Positions 12,531 to 25,800 of a stretch of 64,000 nucleotides of DNA are shown here, in pieces (positions within the stretch are counted from its first letter, which is position 1; every line of letters begins with the position of its first letter). The position numbers and the translations under genes were made by a program. Source of the DNA: Porites lobata. Its lineage: Eukaryota; Cnidaria; Anthozoa; Scleractinia; Poritidae. The notes beneath the pieces are model-generated. The model saw nothing but the letters and a program-made list of their open reading frames with translations, ran no database searches and had not been told where the DNA came from. The DNA is taken from the NCBI GenBank assembly GCA_942486035.1, contig CALNXK010000071.1, positions 650,001 through 714,000 of the forward strand, read 5' to 3'.

Positions 12531-15500
12531 ATGGCTTCCAGAAGGTTGTTTCATGTCGCTCGTGGATTATGCGGGCTTCGTGCAACGCACTCCAATCATC
12601 GTTTCAATCTTGCTAGAGCCTATTGCTCAGGTAAGTCTGAAGTATCTTTTTTATGGTTACAATTTATTTCCTGTCAAGAAAACAACCAACAAATTGTCGC
12701 CTTCGGATCAGTCGATTCAACGGTACTTACGAAGGGTTTGGGGTGAATTATGGTAAGACATTGTTTGTGTGGATTTGTCCCGTTATTTTTCTCTTGATAC
12801 TTAAGGACTTCATAATTTATAGTAATGAGAAGAAGTACAAAAAATAAGATTGAGGGTTACTAATCAACCAGCTGTTTATCCCATGGGCCATTCCATTTTA
12901 GATACAACCCCTCCCCCTGCCCCCTCCGCGGTAACGAAGTAGTTTGAAATTTCCTAACCTTTTAAAAAACCTCGTTTTTTCCCAAATGGCTCAGCAACTG
13001 CATTGATAAATACATGTGTAATAGCTAATAAATAATTTTTGCTTTTGTGATACTTCCCCTCAGAGAATCTGTTGTTCAGTCCTACAAGACCCTACAACCT
13101 TCAGTCGAAATACCAGTTTTTTTTTTAATTCCCCTTCCTTAAATTTTATTGATTGGGGTGGGGGGGGGGCTATATTAAATTAAACACCCACCAGCGTGGA
13201 ACTCAGGCAATCAAAGGGGCTTTTGTTGAAAATTATCAGGGCCACCACGGGGGGATACTCCGGATTCAAGTGATACCTTGCCGAATTTCTGAGTGGTAAC
13301 AAGTGTGGATATACTTTATTCGCAGAACTACTCTGTACGTGGCTAGGAAAGGTGGGCACTACCACAAATCTTCAGTTTGGTTTGAATGCCCCAAAAAATC
13401 CCTACTTAAATTAAGCCACCCAACAAAAATACTTGCCACATTTTCCTGCCCCCTAAAAAACCCAGAATCAAAAATTTCAATCCTGTGTTGTCTTAAGCTA
13501 GCTTCAAACAACTCAATAATCTTTGGTTATGTAGAAAAGTGTTTCACTGGAATTGTTATCAACAGATATACACTGAGTCCACCTCCTTTATGTACCTTGT
13601 TTGATTTTGAGTTCGATTCCCTGATGTGACCTCAAATCCTTTATAAAGAAGCTTTAAATACCTGTAAACTGCAGCATTTTATAGAGAGACGAGCAGTAAA
13701 AGACCATTCTACTGTTTTTTCAACTTTTAAATGGGACCAATAAGGCCTGGTTCAGATGCCATGCATTTCATGTGCCAAACCTAATTGAATAAGTTTGACT
13801 TTGGAGCAACACTGGTGTGTCATGTGATTCAGACTATGCACCGTGTGTGGAGCCTAAGTTAAGTTTGACAGACTCTGTCAAAACACTTTTGAAGCACCAA
13901 ACTAAAACTGCCGTGCCTATTTGATTCAAACACTGCTCTTTTGCCAGACTTAATTCATCAGTTAGGTTCAGCACATGAGTGGAGCAGTGTCTGAACCAGG
14001 CCTTAGCAAAAATCCATCAAAATGGCTGAAAAAAAAATGCCTTAAAACAAGCATATGTACTTTAGATGCCAAGTGTGAATGTGACTCGTTAGAAAGTAAC
14101 AAAGAAATAGCGCTCCAAAGTCTAATTTTACAGGTGCTTGTTTGGTTGGGGGGGGGGGCAGGGGTGAGAGGGGGGGATTGGAAGTTTGTGCCCCCCTCCA
14201 AACAAATGTCTGTAAAATTTTGCAACTTTGTGGAGCAATAATCTTCACTTGCATTTAACACACAACCTTTAAACTTGGTAAGTTTCCTAATTTTAAGGTG
14301 CTCTTTCCAGCAGTGTTATGCATATTTGCTAATTGGTCTCATCAAAATTTGAAAAAAAAAAACGTTTTAAGGGTGTATTGAGCACACCTTTGGCCTCTTG
14401 TTTGTCGTCTATTGAGTACTGTTACAAGTTACAGGCGTAACGCTTATTAGGATCTTTTTAATATGCTTGTCATCCAAAAAGATAAATTTTTTACAATATT
14501 CGGAATCACTTGTCACCTAATTCCTTGCATTCCTTTAAATGAGTCTGATTGATTGGGTATTTTTTGGACAAATGCCCCATGGTCCAGATCTTTTCAGGCT
14601 GAATTCACACTTTAATGGTCAAATTTAGTCCCTTTTGCAGAATAAATACCAGTGGTTTTTTCATTGAGCTCCTAGATAAACTAACAAATAAATGGGTTAT
14701 TATATTACAGCTAAGAGTTTTGAGATGATTAAAGCTGAGAAGAAGGGAGAAAACCAAAGTGTTGGCTTCATTCAGCTGAATCGACCCAAGGCACTGAACG
14801 CTCTGTGTGATCAGCTAATGGCTGAAATGCAAGACGCTTTAGATGACTTTGAAAATGACAAAACTGTAAGTGCTATTGTCATTACAGGAAGTGAGAAAGC
14901 TTTTGCTGGTAAGTGTGGTTTGATCCATAAAGTATCCATATGCAACCTATGCTAGCCTGCAGTAAACCTCTTCATTTGCTTGGAATTTCTTGCCTTTCTT
15001 CCCCTTCTTACCCTGCTGTATAGAGCCTATCCTCAGGCTTAAACCCAATGGATGGCTATTGGAAATTTCAAAGGGAAGGGAGGACTTAAAGAGAACAATT
15101 TTTTTATAGTAAACAGGGTGCAAAGAAAGTCAGTTTTACAGCTTGAAACTCTGATTAGGTAAGCTGTAGCTAGCATACACTAGCCCAAAAGTCATTTCAA
15201 CTAGCCTGAAAAAAATTGATGAGCAGGATTGATTACAGTTCTTCTCTTATTTGAATTCCTAAAAAAATATCACTTGCCCGTCGGGCAAGTTAAAAACAGA
15301 ATTCACTAGCCCAGTAGCAAAATCCACTAGCCCCAGGCTATCGGACACTACTTTCTTTGCACGCTGGTAAAGTATCACTGGAATTGCCAGTGATTATTTG
15401 AAAAGCTAAGTTATATTTTCGTTTTTCTACTTTTGTATTGGTCCTTATTACTACAAATAACTGATGATTGTGGAAGGTAGACTGTTAAATTATTATATAG

Positions 15501-18500
15501 TTTTGTAGTGAGTTTGTCATTAGAAAGCAGAAGCAGTACAACAGAGATTAATTTTTCTTTTCCCGTTTTACCTTCTCCTCATGTTACAATCCTCAGCTGG
15601 GGCTGACATTAAAGAAATGCAGAATTTAACATATCAGAAGTGTCTTCTTGGAGATTTCCTTGCTCACTGGACACGAGTGGCTAGATGCAGGAAACCTGTT
15701 ATTGCTGCAGTCAATGGATTTGCTGTAAGTTTCAGTCAAACCCGTCCCTAAGATACAGACACCATACTGATACACAGCAAAAGTCTGTATAGTGTTCCCC
15801 CTGTCTAGTTACTGCAAGTATTTTGCTGTGTCCTCACTGGTTCTACAAGGAAACCAGTTCTACATGATTATCCACATTTATGCTTTGTTAAAATATTAGG
15901 ATGCTCACCAAAGTTAGAGCTGGCCAGCCGGAACAGTAATTTTGGGAATAAAATGGGCTTTCTTTAGAGCACTTATACTAAAAACCCATTACAGCGGTGC
16001 ACACATGTAGTGTTTAGGAAAGGACTGATTTCATTTGGCTTAACAGTCCCGATTTTCTAAATCTGCTTACAGCCGGTCTGCTTTGATTGGCCCAGTTTTG
16101 ATTTATGGAAAGTGTTGAATATTGTTTTTCCTTCTTATTTGCTTAAACAAAAGTAATTAAAGGCGACTTACAACAAAGTGATTGTCGGTTTAAATTATAG
16201 CTTGGTGGTGGGTGTGAACTGGCCATGATGTGTGACATCATTTATGCTGGAAACAAAGCCAAGTTTGGTCAACCTGAGATTTTACTGGGAACCATTCCAG
16301 GTTTGCCTTAAACAGAACACTGATTGTTTTTTCACTGACTCCTGCGGGAACCAAGAATCAGTATTCACTTACTTACTTAAAACCAATCTTTATGGTGTAA
16401 AATACCAAAACTACAGTTAGTACCATGTAAGAAGTTATGCATCTCCTAGGGGCTTTAATTTGAATGTTCTGACCCTAACTAACCGTTGTTGGCTCATATG
16501 TTTCGACGTCTGTGATACGTTTTGGTCTTATATTTGGTTATCGTTTCTTCCCTCACTCGGTACTTACAGTGTACTTACGTTCTTGCACGAGTAACTTGTA
16601 AGTAGTTGCTTTTTTCACCGTTTTTATGACGTTGTAAAGGCGTTGGTCTTATTTATTTACGTATTTTGGCGTAGTTATAAGTTGTTAGCCCTTTCAATCC
16701 TAGACCGACTTATAGGGGGATGAATTGTGAGCTACAACTTGGCTGTGGACGGAATCCCTTGTTGTTATCATTCAAATGAAACCTCTTTGGTGCTATTTAT
16801 TTCAGTCTTAGGATTTTACGAAGGAATTTTTCATAAATGTTTCTCATTGGGCACTATTATGGACAAAGGGTTAAGATTAGATATATCGGTTGCGTAGCGA
16901 CGGAGTCAAAGTCGTAGTCGGAGCCTAAAATAAGAAGCGTAGGTTGTTATTATCTAACAACTTTCTGATTCCGCTTATGCCACCGTTGTTTATGATCTAG
17001 TAAAAACTAGGATGTGGGAGTCACATGCAGAAACGAACCCAGCCACCAGAGCTTAAAGGAGGCTCTCTTGATAGGGTTGCAGAAGCGGAGCAAACAAACC
17101 AATCACAAAGCACAAGAATGAACACCGTGATTGGCTCGTTCTTCCGCTTTTGTCCCCCCCCCCCCCCGCCCCGACAATTTTCACTAAATCGTTAATGACG
17201 GACACATTAAGCGAAGCCGCAAGGAAACTAATGGAACTTAGGCTGGGTATCAAGTGTTTCTGCATCTTTTTTTTCGACTCCGATTCTGTCGCGCTTATGA
17301 ATCCGCGTTCTTTCGACTTAAGTGCTTTGCGACTCCTACTTTTACTCGGTCGTTAGTGAAAACCAGCCTTTAGGTTTTGGGCTAATCTCCCTACGGTACA
17401 CGGAGTGTTACAAACGTTTTGGCAAAAGTTTTGGTTTCCAATTTTAGCAGACCCCGCAGCCCAAGAGCTTATGCTGTCATATTAGATATAGGAGTTATTA
17501 AAAAAAAGGCAAACAAAAGAATTAGGAATACTTTTTAGAATTGCATATGGGTCTCCAACTGACTCGCGTCTTTACGTATTTTAAGGTGCTGGTGGAACTC
17601 AACGTCTTCCAAGGGCTGTGGGTAAATCACTCGCCATGGAAATGATTTTAACAGGGAATCCTATAACAGCAGAAGAAGCACAAAAATCAGGTAACTTTTG
17701 TTCCGAGTAATAGTGGCTGCCTTGGGTCAATACATGAGTCTGTAAAAGGGTTATGAATGAATGTTGCTAGTGTGTTTAGTAAACGAACGCTGAGCTATCT
17801 AAGTAAATGATACTGATGGGCAGCCCAACTGGCAACAGGTAGAACTGTGAGCCATATGCTTGGCGACTGAAGACATGCAAGAGCGGTACTTCGAGCTGGA
17901 AACTTCTGAAGGCCGACGCCACTTTAATTACTACGTCATACTAACTTCTACTGGGTCAAGTTCTGAAAAAGAGAAAGGGGATGTTATAGCGGGTAAGAAT
18001 ACCACACTGCTACCCGGGATGGTTTGGGTGGGAAGGGCCCGCGCGCGAAACATGGAAGCGATTTGTGAAGATTTTCACTCACAAAAATAATCTCATGTTT
18101 GTTTTTTACTAACTCGATACGTCAGTCAACTTAATTCCGTTGACAAAATAAGTTAAATTCCATGTGCCTCACTTCTCACAGCATTTTTCATTCTGTCGAA
18201 GCCTTCTGGCTACCGAGACGAGTTATGACAATTGCAATTTTTTTGACCTTTCAAAGCAAATTGAAAGTGAATTTTTTCCGTCATTTGTAGGCCTGGTTAG
18301 CAAAGTGTTTCCCGCTGAAGAGGTTGTGAATGAAGCCATCAAGACAGCGGAAAAAATATCTAGTTTATCAAAGATTGCTGTGCAAATCGCCAAAGAAGCT
18401 ATTAACACAGGTACTACAGGACAATCAATTGTCTGTTAGAGCCGGGCAAATGTAGTGCCATTTTGGTTTCTGAATTTTCTACAGTGAAGCAGCCTGGTTT

Positions 18501-19191
18501 GAAAGCTATACTTTGAGCCACTGTTAAAACATGAGCCACGCCCAACCCACAATTCTCTGCTTCGCTTTAAGGAAGGTCTAGCACTCTTACAGCCTATAGA
18601 GATGCCATGATAGCAAAATCTTTGGATGACAACAAACCAAAAATGGGCAATTTACGGCTGCTAATTCACCTGTTTCAACTAAGATGACAAAAATTTTCTT
18701 ACTCCTCTACCGACTTAATCGCACGGTTTGTTTGTTTGTTGTTGTTTGTTTTAACTACCGGTAATTCCAATTTTCTTGTTTTTGTCAGTAAACCAACTAG
18801 AAATGATTCGCTGCTTTCTTTGTTTTAGGATATGAGACTTCTTTATCAGAAGGTCTGCACTTTGAGAAAAGAATGTTCCACTCAACATTTTCGACGGTGA
18901 GTACTGATTTATGATGTTTGAATATCTCTTATTACCTGGATCAGAGACTTTAGTGGAGAGGAAACTATTAATTTCCCTGTTGTAAATCAGGACACCTCAT
19001 CATACGGACAACTTTGTGACCCCTACATACCTTTTTTTTTTTCTTCGGGGCTAACTCTGTAAAAGATTAACAGTTTTACTTTTGAAATATAAATATTTGC
19101 TTTCTTATGCGTTTTTTTTTTTCAGGAGGATCGTAAGGAAGGGATGACGGCCTTTGTAGAGAAAAGAAAGGCAGAATTTAAAGACAACTGA
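12531..19191 (+). CDS. ECHS1: Mitochondrial short-chain enoyl-CoA hydratase (crotonase)
   Basis: Eight exons with GT/AG joints in consistent phase: 12531-12630, 14711-14908, 15597-15724, 16201-16300, 17586-17690, 18291-18410, 18829-18896 and 19126-19191. They total 885 nt and 294 aa (animal ECHS1 is about 290). Exon 1 is an Arg-rich, acid-free presequence (MASRRLFHVARGLCGLR), fitting mitochondrial import. The crotonase fold shows FIQLNRPKALNAL, the oxyanion-hole segment AFAGADIKEM, and GGGCELAMMCDI and FGQPEILLG. The Glu residues in the last two correspond to the catalytic pair of the family; GGTQRLPRAVGKSLAMEMIL follows. It hydrates 2-trans-enoyl-CoA to L-3-hydroxyacyl-CoA in beta-oxidation and valine breakdown. 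The introns are littered with repeats, while the coding sequence is clean. A candidate AATAAA lies at 19364-19369. Confidence 0.97.
13741..14005. mobile_element. MITE with perfect 16-bp terminal repeats (ECHS1 intron 1)
   Basis: A 265-bp block starts TAAGGCCTGGTTCAGA and ends with its exact complement TCTGAACCAGGCCTTA. The outermost TA/TAA may be the target duplication, as in PIF/Harbinger or mariner-type elements. There is no coding capacity. The interior mixes repeated GCCAAAC/AAGTTTGAC words. Confidence 0.75.
14142..14178 (+). other. G-run tract, potential G-quadruplex
   Basis: A run of 11-12 G followed by GGGG and a run of 6-7 G lies inside ECHS1 intron 1 on the sense strand. Several G tracts within 40 nt meet the simple G-quadruplex pattern. 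It may just be a transposon-borne homopolymer. Similar G or C runs occur at 13161-13170 and 17154-17166. Confidence 0.5.
15114..15366. mobile_element. MITE in ECHS1 intron 2
   Basis: A 253-bp block has inverted ends CAGGGTGCAAAGAAAGT and ACTTTCTTTGCACGCTG (one mismatch). GTAAA is repeated directly on both sides, a possible 5-bp target duplication. It contains a small internal palindrome, CTTGCCCGTCGGGCAAG. No coding capacity. Confidence 0.7.
16888..17364. mobile_element. GGAGTCG-type inverted-repeat element (ECHS1 intron 4)
   Basis: The left end reads GTTGCGTAGCGACGGAGTC; the right end complements to GGTTTTCACTAACGACCGAG. Subterminal GTCGTAGTCGGAG / CGACTCCGATTC words follow. This makes imperfect terminal inverted repeats with related sub-repeats. 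Related words occur at about 51240-51370. A poly-C run lies in the middle. Probably a non-autonomous DNA transposon. Confidence 0.55.
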
Positions 19192-22100
19192 ACTGGACTC
19201 GTATCATCTTAAGCCTTATACAAATATGGTTTTCCGTGGAGTGCATGAGGGCTGAGCACATCACTAGAAATACTGTCTTGTGGTGAAGCTTTGTACGCTT
19301 CGGTAGTTAGGCGGGAATAGTGCTGTGTGGACCAACATCACCCGCGTTTTTTATTATAATGATAATAAACAAATTTTGAAAAGCTGCCTCTTTTTGTCCT
19401 TCAGTTTGCGTCTGCTGATGCCGTTTTGTTGTCAGACCCATTCGCTGTTTTTTTTACAACTCTACACAGAATTGTCCTTTTTAAAGTGTGTGCGGTTACG
19501 AAATTTTACCGTAAAAAACGTTCCAGTTATGTTAGAGACAAAGTTTCCAACAGACTATATTTTAATTTAGGCGTAATCATCATTGTGGTGCTGTAGAACT
19601 CCTCCCAAGTCAGATTGCCGGCAGTAGAGCTGTAAGATCGTCCTGTTTCAAATACTACTCTGAGCTTGTATCTGGGGTTTCTTACATTTTTTGGTTACTA
19701 AAGCTGCGTTCAATCAATGACTGGCTGTTCATCCTCCTCGAGTCAGCTGATTCGTTTTACTGTTAACTAATAATTGGACTGATGTAAGCAGTCCTTTGAA
19801 AACGACACGGAAAATCATAACAATCTGTGTATTACATAGCAAGGGCAACTAAAGTTATCCACACTACTTAGAAATGAAGTTGGTGGTACGTGTCATGTCA
19901 TGTAGTTTGATCAGTTTGATGTTTTCTTTAAGTATAACGATGGAACTTTACTTATAAGCGGCTCTCGTGTTCCAGTAGGATAGTACAACAAAGAATTACC
20001 CCAGTCCGGAAAAACAAGAATGAAAGGCCTGTAAGACAGAAAAAGGGTGGGACCACTGACTCGAATACATATAATGTCATCAAGAGCGGTATAGAAAAGA
20101 TAAGTTAACTGATAATACTGGCAAATTTTAATAATCCTATAGAATGTTTAACCTTAAACACTTAAGTAATGGTTCGCGTAAGAACTACTGTGAAAACAAT
20201 AGGCAGGGTGCAGCAGGAGCCGTTTGAGTTTCCAGGCTGATCCAATTAATTTTACGATACTGATTGGTCAAATAGTCAGTGAGCGCGAAATTCAAATTAT
20301 AATGTTAAAATGTAGGAATTCTACAAAGGTTTGTTCCCAAAATCAAACTGTTTTACGTTTTTAATACCCATGTTTATGAGCGCCTTTCGGAGAAAATCGT
20401 ATGTGCGGAACCGTTTTTATGCATTTATATGCATTAAAATGCATATAAATGGTTCCGGGGAGAAAATTTGAGATCAAGGGAAACCATGTTAACTAGTTTT
20501 CCCAAGGGAACAGTTACTAACTAATTTCTGACATAGCCCCACGAGAAAAAACTCTTAAGCTACGTGTACGAAACTCACGGCGAAAGTAAATCTTAGCCTG
20601 CGAGCAGAGATTTCTCCCTTGCTTGGCTTTTATATTAGCTTTAACGAAGTCGTTCGCTTGGCTTGTGAGTCGGGTAGTTGGTTTGTTCGCGACAGACAAG
20701 CCCCGCGAATGACTCCGTAAACGCTTTAAGTGAGCCACGATGCGAGAGAATTGCAAGATAGAAACCTCTGCTCAGAGGGTAGTAAATCTTAACGTGCGGT
20801 CAACATTTCCCACCTGTTAACTTTATAGTGAATTTTGCCTGCTCAGAGAATCAGAGACCTTTGGCGGGAAAACGTTTTATTGCTGAATGTCATGTGACCT
20901 CGAAATAACCAATGAGAGCGTATGCCGTTGTGGAAAACATTCCTCATTGCTGGGTCTGCCGTGTACAGGGCGTGTAGTACTCATTGAAGGAAGATGTCGT
21001 GGTTCGTGCTCACTAATGTGGCGAAATCTTTTTAGTTTAGCGCTCGTAATCATTAGACCTTCCTGCCGCTTAAGCTCTGTGTTGCTAAAAATTAATTGAT
21101 TGATGCCTTATATTCACTTATATCTTACACTTCCACCGAAAACAGAAATACTGCGATAAGTATAAATTATTTTCCAGGGATAATTCTTGCTAACGCTCTC
21201 CATTATTTGAAGCTCTTAATTTGCACTAAGTTAGCTAACATGCAAATAATGCATTTTTAAAATTTGTAACTCTTATGAGTTGATTAGTCAAGGACTCTAA
21301 AATATGTTTTTATCCTGACAAGCTAAGAACTTCTAAGTTTCTTCGATTTGTTATTTAAATGAGGGAAAGAAACCGACAACTGAATGCAGAACGTTCGTTT
21401 ATTAGGACTTATTAAAGTTGCATGCAATACATGAGACTTGCTAGGATTCACAGCATGAAATAATCAGTATTCGGTCTATTACTCAGGCGGAATTCATTAA
21501 GAACATAACTCCTAGTCCCATATACGAAAAATGCGAAGTGTGTAAGTGGCAGCTCAGTATAACAGGCATAAATGCTAAGAAAATTAAGGGGATCTTATAC
21601 ACCTGTTCATGTTATTATTACTCACCAAAAGAAAACAACATCCTTACACGTTGGTGAACATAACCATCCATTTTAAGATAAAAATTAAAGTAATGCTTCC
21701 ATGAATTTAAATTATTAAAATCATCATAAATCGCCTTAATTAGGTGGCATCAAATCGTGTACCTGTTGAGCTCAGATAAAAAAGGTAATTAGAAGTTTTG
21801 CGTCTGTCCCTCAATAATTCTTGTTCGTGTAATGTTATCTACTCAGACGCTTCATTACTCACTCGGTATGAATTGTAGACGTTAATTAATTGGCAGTGTC
21901 TTTAGCTTATAGTGGTAATGCTGTTTATTTTAACACTCTATCTGCGGGACTAGCATTTAGCATCTTAATTGTCGCTCACTTTATAGCTAAAGGATCTTAT
22001 TGTTGCACGCAGAACACTATGATCAAGGTTGTTTTGTTGTATAGAAAGTTAAAGTTAATGCACCGGAAGAATAAATTATAGGAAAAAAAACTCCCACCAC

Positions 22101-22824
22101 TGAATTTTTAGTCACTAGACGTATGATGGATTACTTCAATTGTTTCCAAGTGCTTTTGATTCTTTTGATTGAAATCTTCGAATTAATGTTTTTATGCCTG
22201 GTGCGGCATGGCACGAAGGCATTACAATAATCCTAAAGCTTGGTGTTGGTCAGTGTCGACTTTAGTTTTGCTATATAGAATGTTTCGCCGCAACTAAAAC
22301 ACTGATAACACAATTTAGGCTTTTTCCGGAGGTCTAAATATCCTCCAGGTGCCCATTTTAATACTTCTGAAAAGAAGTATTTAGCCATATTGTACAGCCT
22401 GTGTAGCCTGGGTGGACGGGGTATTAAATGACGATCGCCATGTCTGGTTTGTCTATAGTCAGTTTCTGACTATAGACTGACGGGTCTTGGCTGAGTACTT
22501 CTGCGGAGAGTCCCATTTTTTTCTGGAAATAAGTGAATTTTAGTGCAATGGTTAGTGGTTTTTATTAGTAGGCGGCCTTCAGAAAAAATAGTTCTATTCA
22601 ACTTTTTTAGAAGTGGTCCCTTTGAGTTTAATATATGCAGTTAATCCGTTCAAACTATATAATTTACAGTAGCACTTATGAGACGTGAATTATTTAATGG
22701 TCTTGCCCTGTTTTAATTTACAAAATTAATTTGGTCCCTTTTATACTATAATTGTCTTAAAAACAAGGGTGAATTTTCTGTAGATACAGTTTCCGTGCAA
22801 TTTTCACTGTTAATACGTAACAGA
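19192..22824. other. Intergenic region after ECHS1, no gene recognised
   Basis: Contains the ECHS1 3' end, then AT-rich sequence. Hairpins are visible at 20407-20456 (GGAACC...GGTTCC around an ATGCATTTATATGCAT palindrome) and about 22457-22483 (GTCTATAGTCAG / CTGACTATAGAC). Imperfect inverted repeats lie at about 20597-20612 and 20761-20773. The open frame at 20517-20756 is covered by the latter repeat and is not taken as a gene. Confidence 0.55.
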
Positions 22825-25800
22825 ATGAATTGGCAAAACTTCTTGTATTTGATATTTTCCGTCAATAAACTCCTCTGGATGGAAATCGTTCAAGGAACTG
22901 GTACGTTACATAAGGTTTATTTTTCTGCTCTTAAACATATTTTTCTTTCTTGATCATGTACAAGGTCATCCCTTTTCGTTAGTGGCATCCCATAAAAATT
23001 TTAAACAGGTTGACTGTACTGCGTAAAATGTGACCTTTCTTGACATCTTTGCGAGACTTCTAAATGCATGACACCGATAGAACTTGTAATACAGCGGGTT
23101 TGCGGCCATAGCCAGCTATTGGTACTTAGACTACGAGTAGTCCCCCATTTTTCCTCAGGGATAGTAGAGCGGGCGAAACGCGAGCGCGCGTGAAAATCAA
23201 CCCACGCGAGAAAAGGCGACACGCCGCGTGTTGCCTTTTCTCGCGTGAGGTGATTTTCACGTGATCATGATGATGAATCACAAGGTATTATGATAGATTA
23301 ATTATAACCTAACTTTCTCATATGTTAGAGATCACTCTACCTAAAATACTCCAAAGCAGTCTTGAATTCTGGATTCCCTTTTCGTGGAACTCGGATTTCG
23401 GATTCCCTGTTAGTGGAACTGGGATCCCGGATTCCACTTGTTAGCAAGGTTCTGGGTTACTTGAGCAGCCGCGTTCCGGATTCCAAAACCTAGGAGGCAC
23501 TTTCCATAAGCGAAAATTTCCCAGACTACCATTCACGGATGAGGAGATAGAGACATGTTAAAATAAAAGGTTGGGTGCCTCAAATATTCGTGCTAACCTC
23601 GCTGATTTACTACTTCTTTTGCTTTTTCTCTCTTTCTTTCTGTCTCTCTTTGTTTCTTTATTTCTGTTCTCCTTTTTTTCTCTTGGCAATTTGGACTAGG
23701 GTATATTGTAATTAACCTCTAGCTATTTTCTCATATTTTTTATCTCGCTAAACAGATGGCTGTCGAACGCTGAGGTTCAACCCCTCATTAGATGGCAAGT
23801 TTTTCGATGGCCATGTCATCGAAAGCAGCCAGGAAATAATGACGAAAGATGACTGCGAGCTTGAATGCTTTATGAACGCTGACTGTGTGTCGTACAATTT
23901 TGGCACCAACCAAACCGCGGGTGAAAAAAGGGGAACAGTGTGCGAACTGAGCGACTCAACTGCCGATATACACCCTGGCGATGTTAAAAATAGAACTGGA
24001 TTCAGTTATACACCAGCTGAGGTAAGACTGCTTTCGACCCCTAACTCTCAGTAGGCTCTATTGTCTTCCATAGTTAACCCAAAAAATGAGAGATAACATG
24101 AAGCTGCATCAACAACTGCCTTGCCAAAGTGGTCAAGCGCGTTGAACTGCATTGCAACGCCTATAATGAGTCACAAAACAGGGGACACCCCTAAGACGGG
24201 GGCAAGTGTCCCTTGAATAGAAGTTGGGCTGGGGTTTTTTCATAATGAACCAACAAAGAAAACATACAGAAATCATCATTAACTTATATCCCTACGACAT
24301 TATACGTTGAATTCAAGCAATTACTTTTCATCGATTTAAGTGAGATAGTAAAGTTTGTGAAAGCTTCCACATTTTTTATTAGTGCACAACTGAAGATATC
24401 AACCCTCTTTGTGATCAGTCACACTTTGAGAGCTAAGGTGTCCCCTGAATGGAGGTTAAACTCAGGTTTTCGGACCCAGAAAAAGTGTCCCCTTCCCCTG
24501 AATAGAGGTGTCCCTTCAATAGAAGTAACAAAATAATACAAAGATTATGTGAACATTTTTCCGGGACCAAATTTTGTGCCCCCTGAAAGGAGTTGTCTCT
24601 TGAATAGAGTTGTCCCAAACGAGAGGTTTCACTGTATTGCGATTTTGAGATTCAAAAGTCAAAAGAGAAATCCTCGATCTCTTGCTTTTATTATTTTGAA
24701 TTTATAATGCCTCAATGATCTCTAACTGGGCTTAAGTGTGTTACTGAATTGTGGTATAATGATAGACTGTTTTGTCTCTGCTTTTTTAACAGAACACTTG
24801 TGTGGACAATTACTGCTCGCCGAATAGCCGCTGTCAAACTGGATTCACTGATCGCGGATACAGATGCGTGTGTGATACAGGCATCACAGGAGAATTCTGC
24901 GAAACAGGTTATCATATTAAGGCTGAAGATTAGGCTCATGTAATTCTTTTTTCGTCAGTATAGTAGGGTTACGAAGAATGGTGAAGCCTATATTAATTAA
25001 CTTACTAACTTCACGTAAACTGGCCAAACGTTATCGCCACATCGATGCATGGATGTCCAAAAAGTTATCTGCGGCTTTAAAAAATTCGCAATAGAAAAGA
25101 TAAAAAAATCAGCGAAGATCCTGCTACTGTTACCCCTTGACAAAGTGATTGGAATCCTTTTCTTCTCGACATGTTTTCTTAAATCATTTTGATAATTTTG
25201 GTGGTTTTATGTAACTTAGAGTTGGTCAAAATCCTAGGAGTTTGTAGCTGAAATTGCGCGACCGCAAAACAGTACCATGGTCGCTAGAGGCCTTCTCGTT
25301 CACCAGCAGCGAGAAGCGTAAAGGGAAAATAACACCCTTGGCATCCAGGTAGCATAACAGTGGAAATGAAAAAAAATTATTACTGATCGCATGACTAACA
25401 GTGCTGATTTTTTTTAGAAATTAGACTGGGTGAAAAAGCAAACCCTGGCAAATCGTGTAAAGACATCCTAGACAATGGGGCTGCTACAGACGACGGAGAG
25501 TACTGGATCGACCCCGAGAAACGCGGAAGGCCTTTGAAAGTGTATTGTGACATGACCACTGACGGAGGTGAGTGAGTGCTTGCGTTATCATCTCTATCTC
25601 TTTTACGCCAAAGAATCCCTCGAGATCCGTAGATAGACCCACTCTGATGCGTCTAATTCTTAACTCTCTAGTGCTCACAGCAAGCGTGAGAGCTTGTGAC
25701 GGTGTACTCCGTGTCCATCGACAGATGTCCACCATATAGCTTCCCTGTGGCCTACCACGCCCTCTATTTCCAGGAACTCGTCCTTACATGATGGTGTACA

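Noticed and set aside
17860..18090. 76-codon open frame in ECHS1 intron 5
   Set aside because: Lies wholly within an intron of an intact gene, has no recognisable motif, and would break the ECHS1 transcript.
20517..20756. 79-codon Arg/Ser-rich minus-strand frame
   Set aside because: Coincides with an imperfect inverted repeat (GAGCAGAGATTTC / GAAACCTCTGCTC); no homology recognised.
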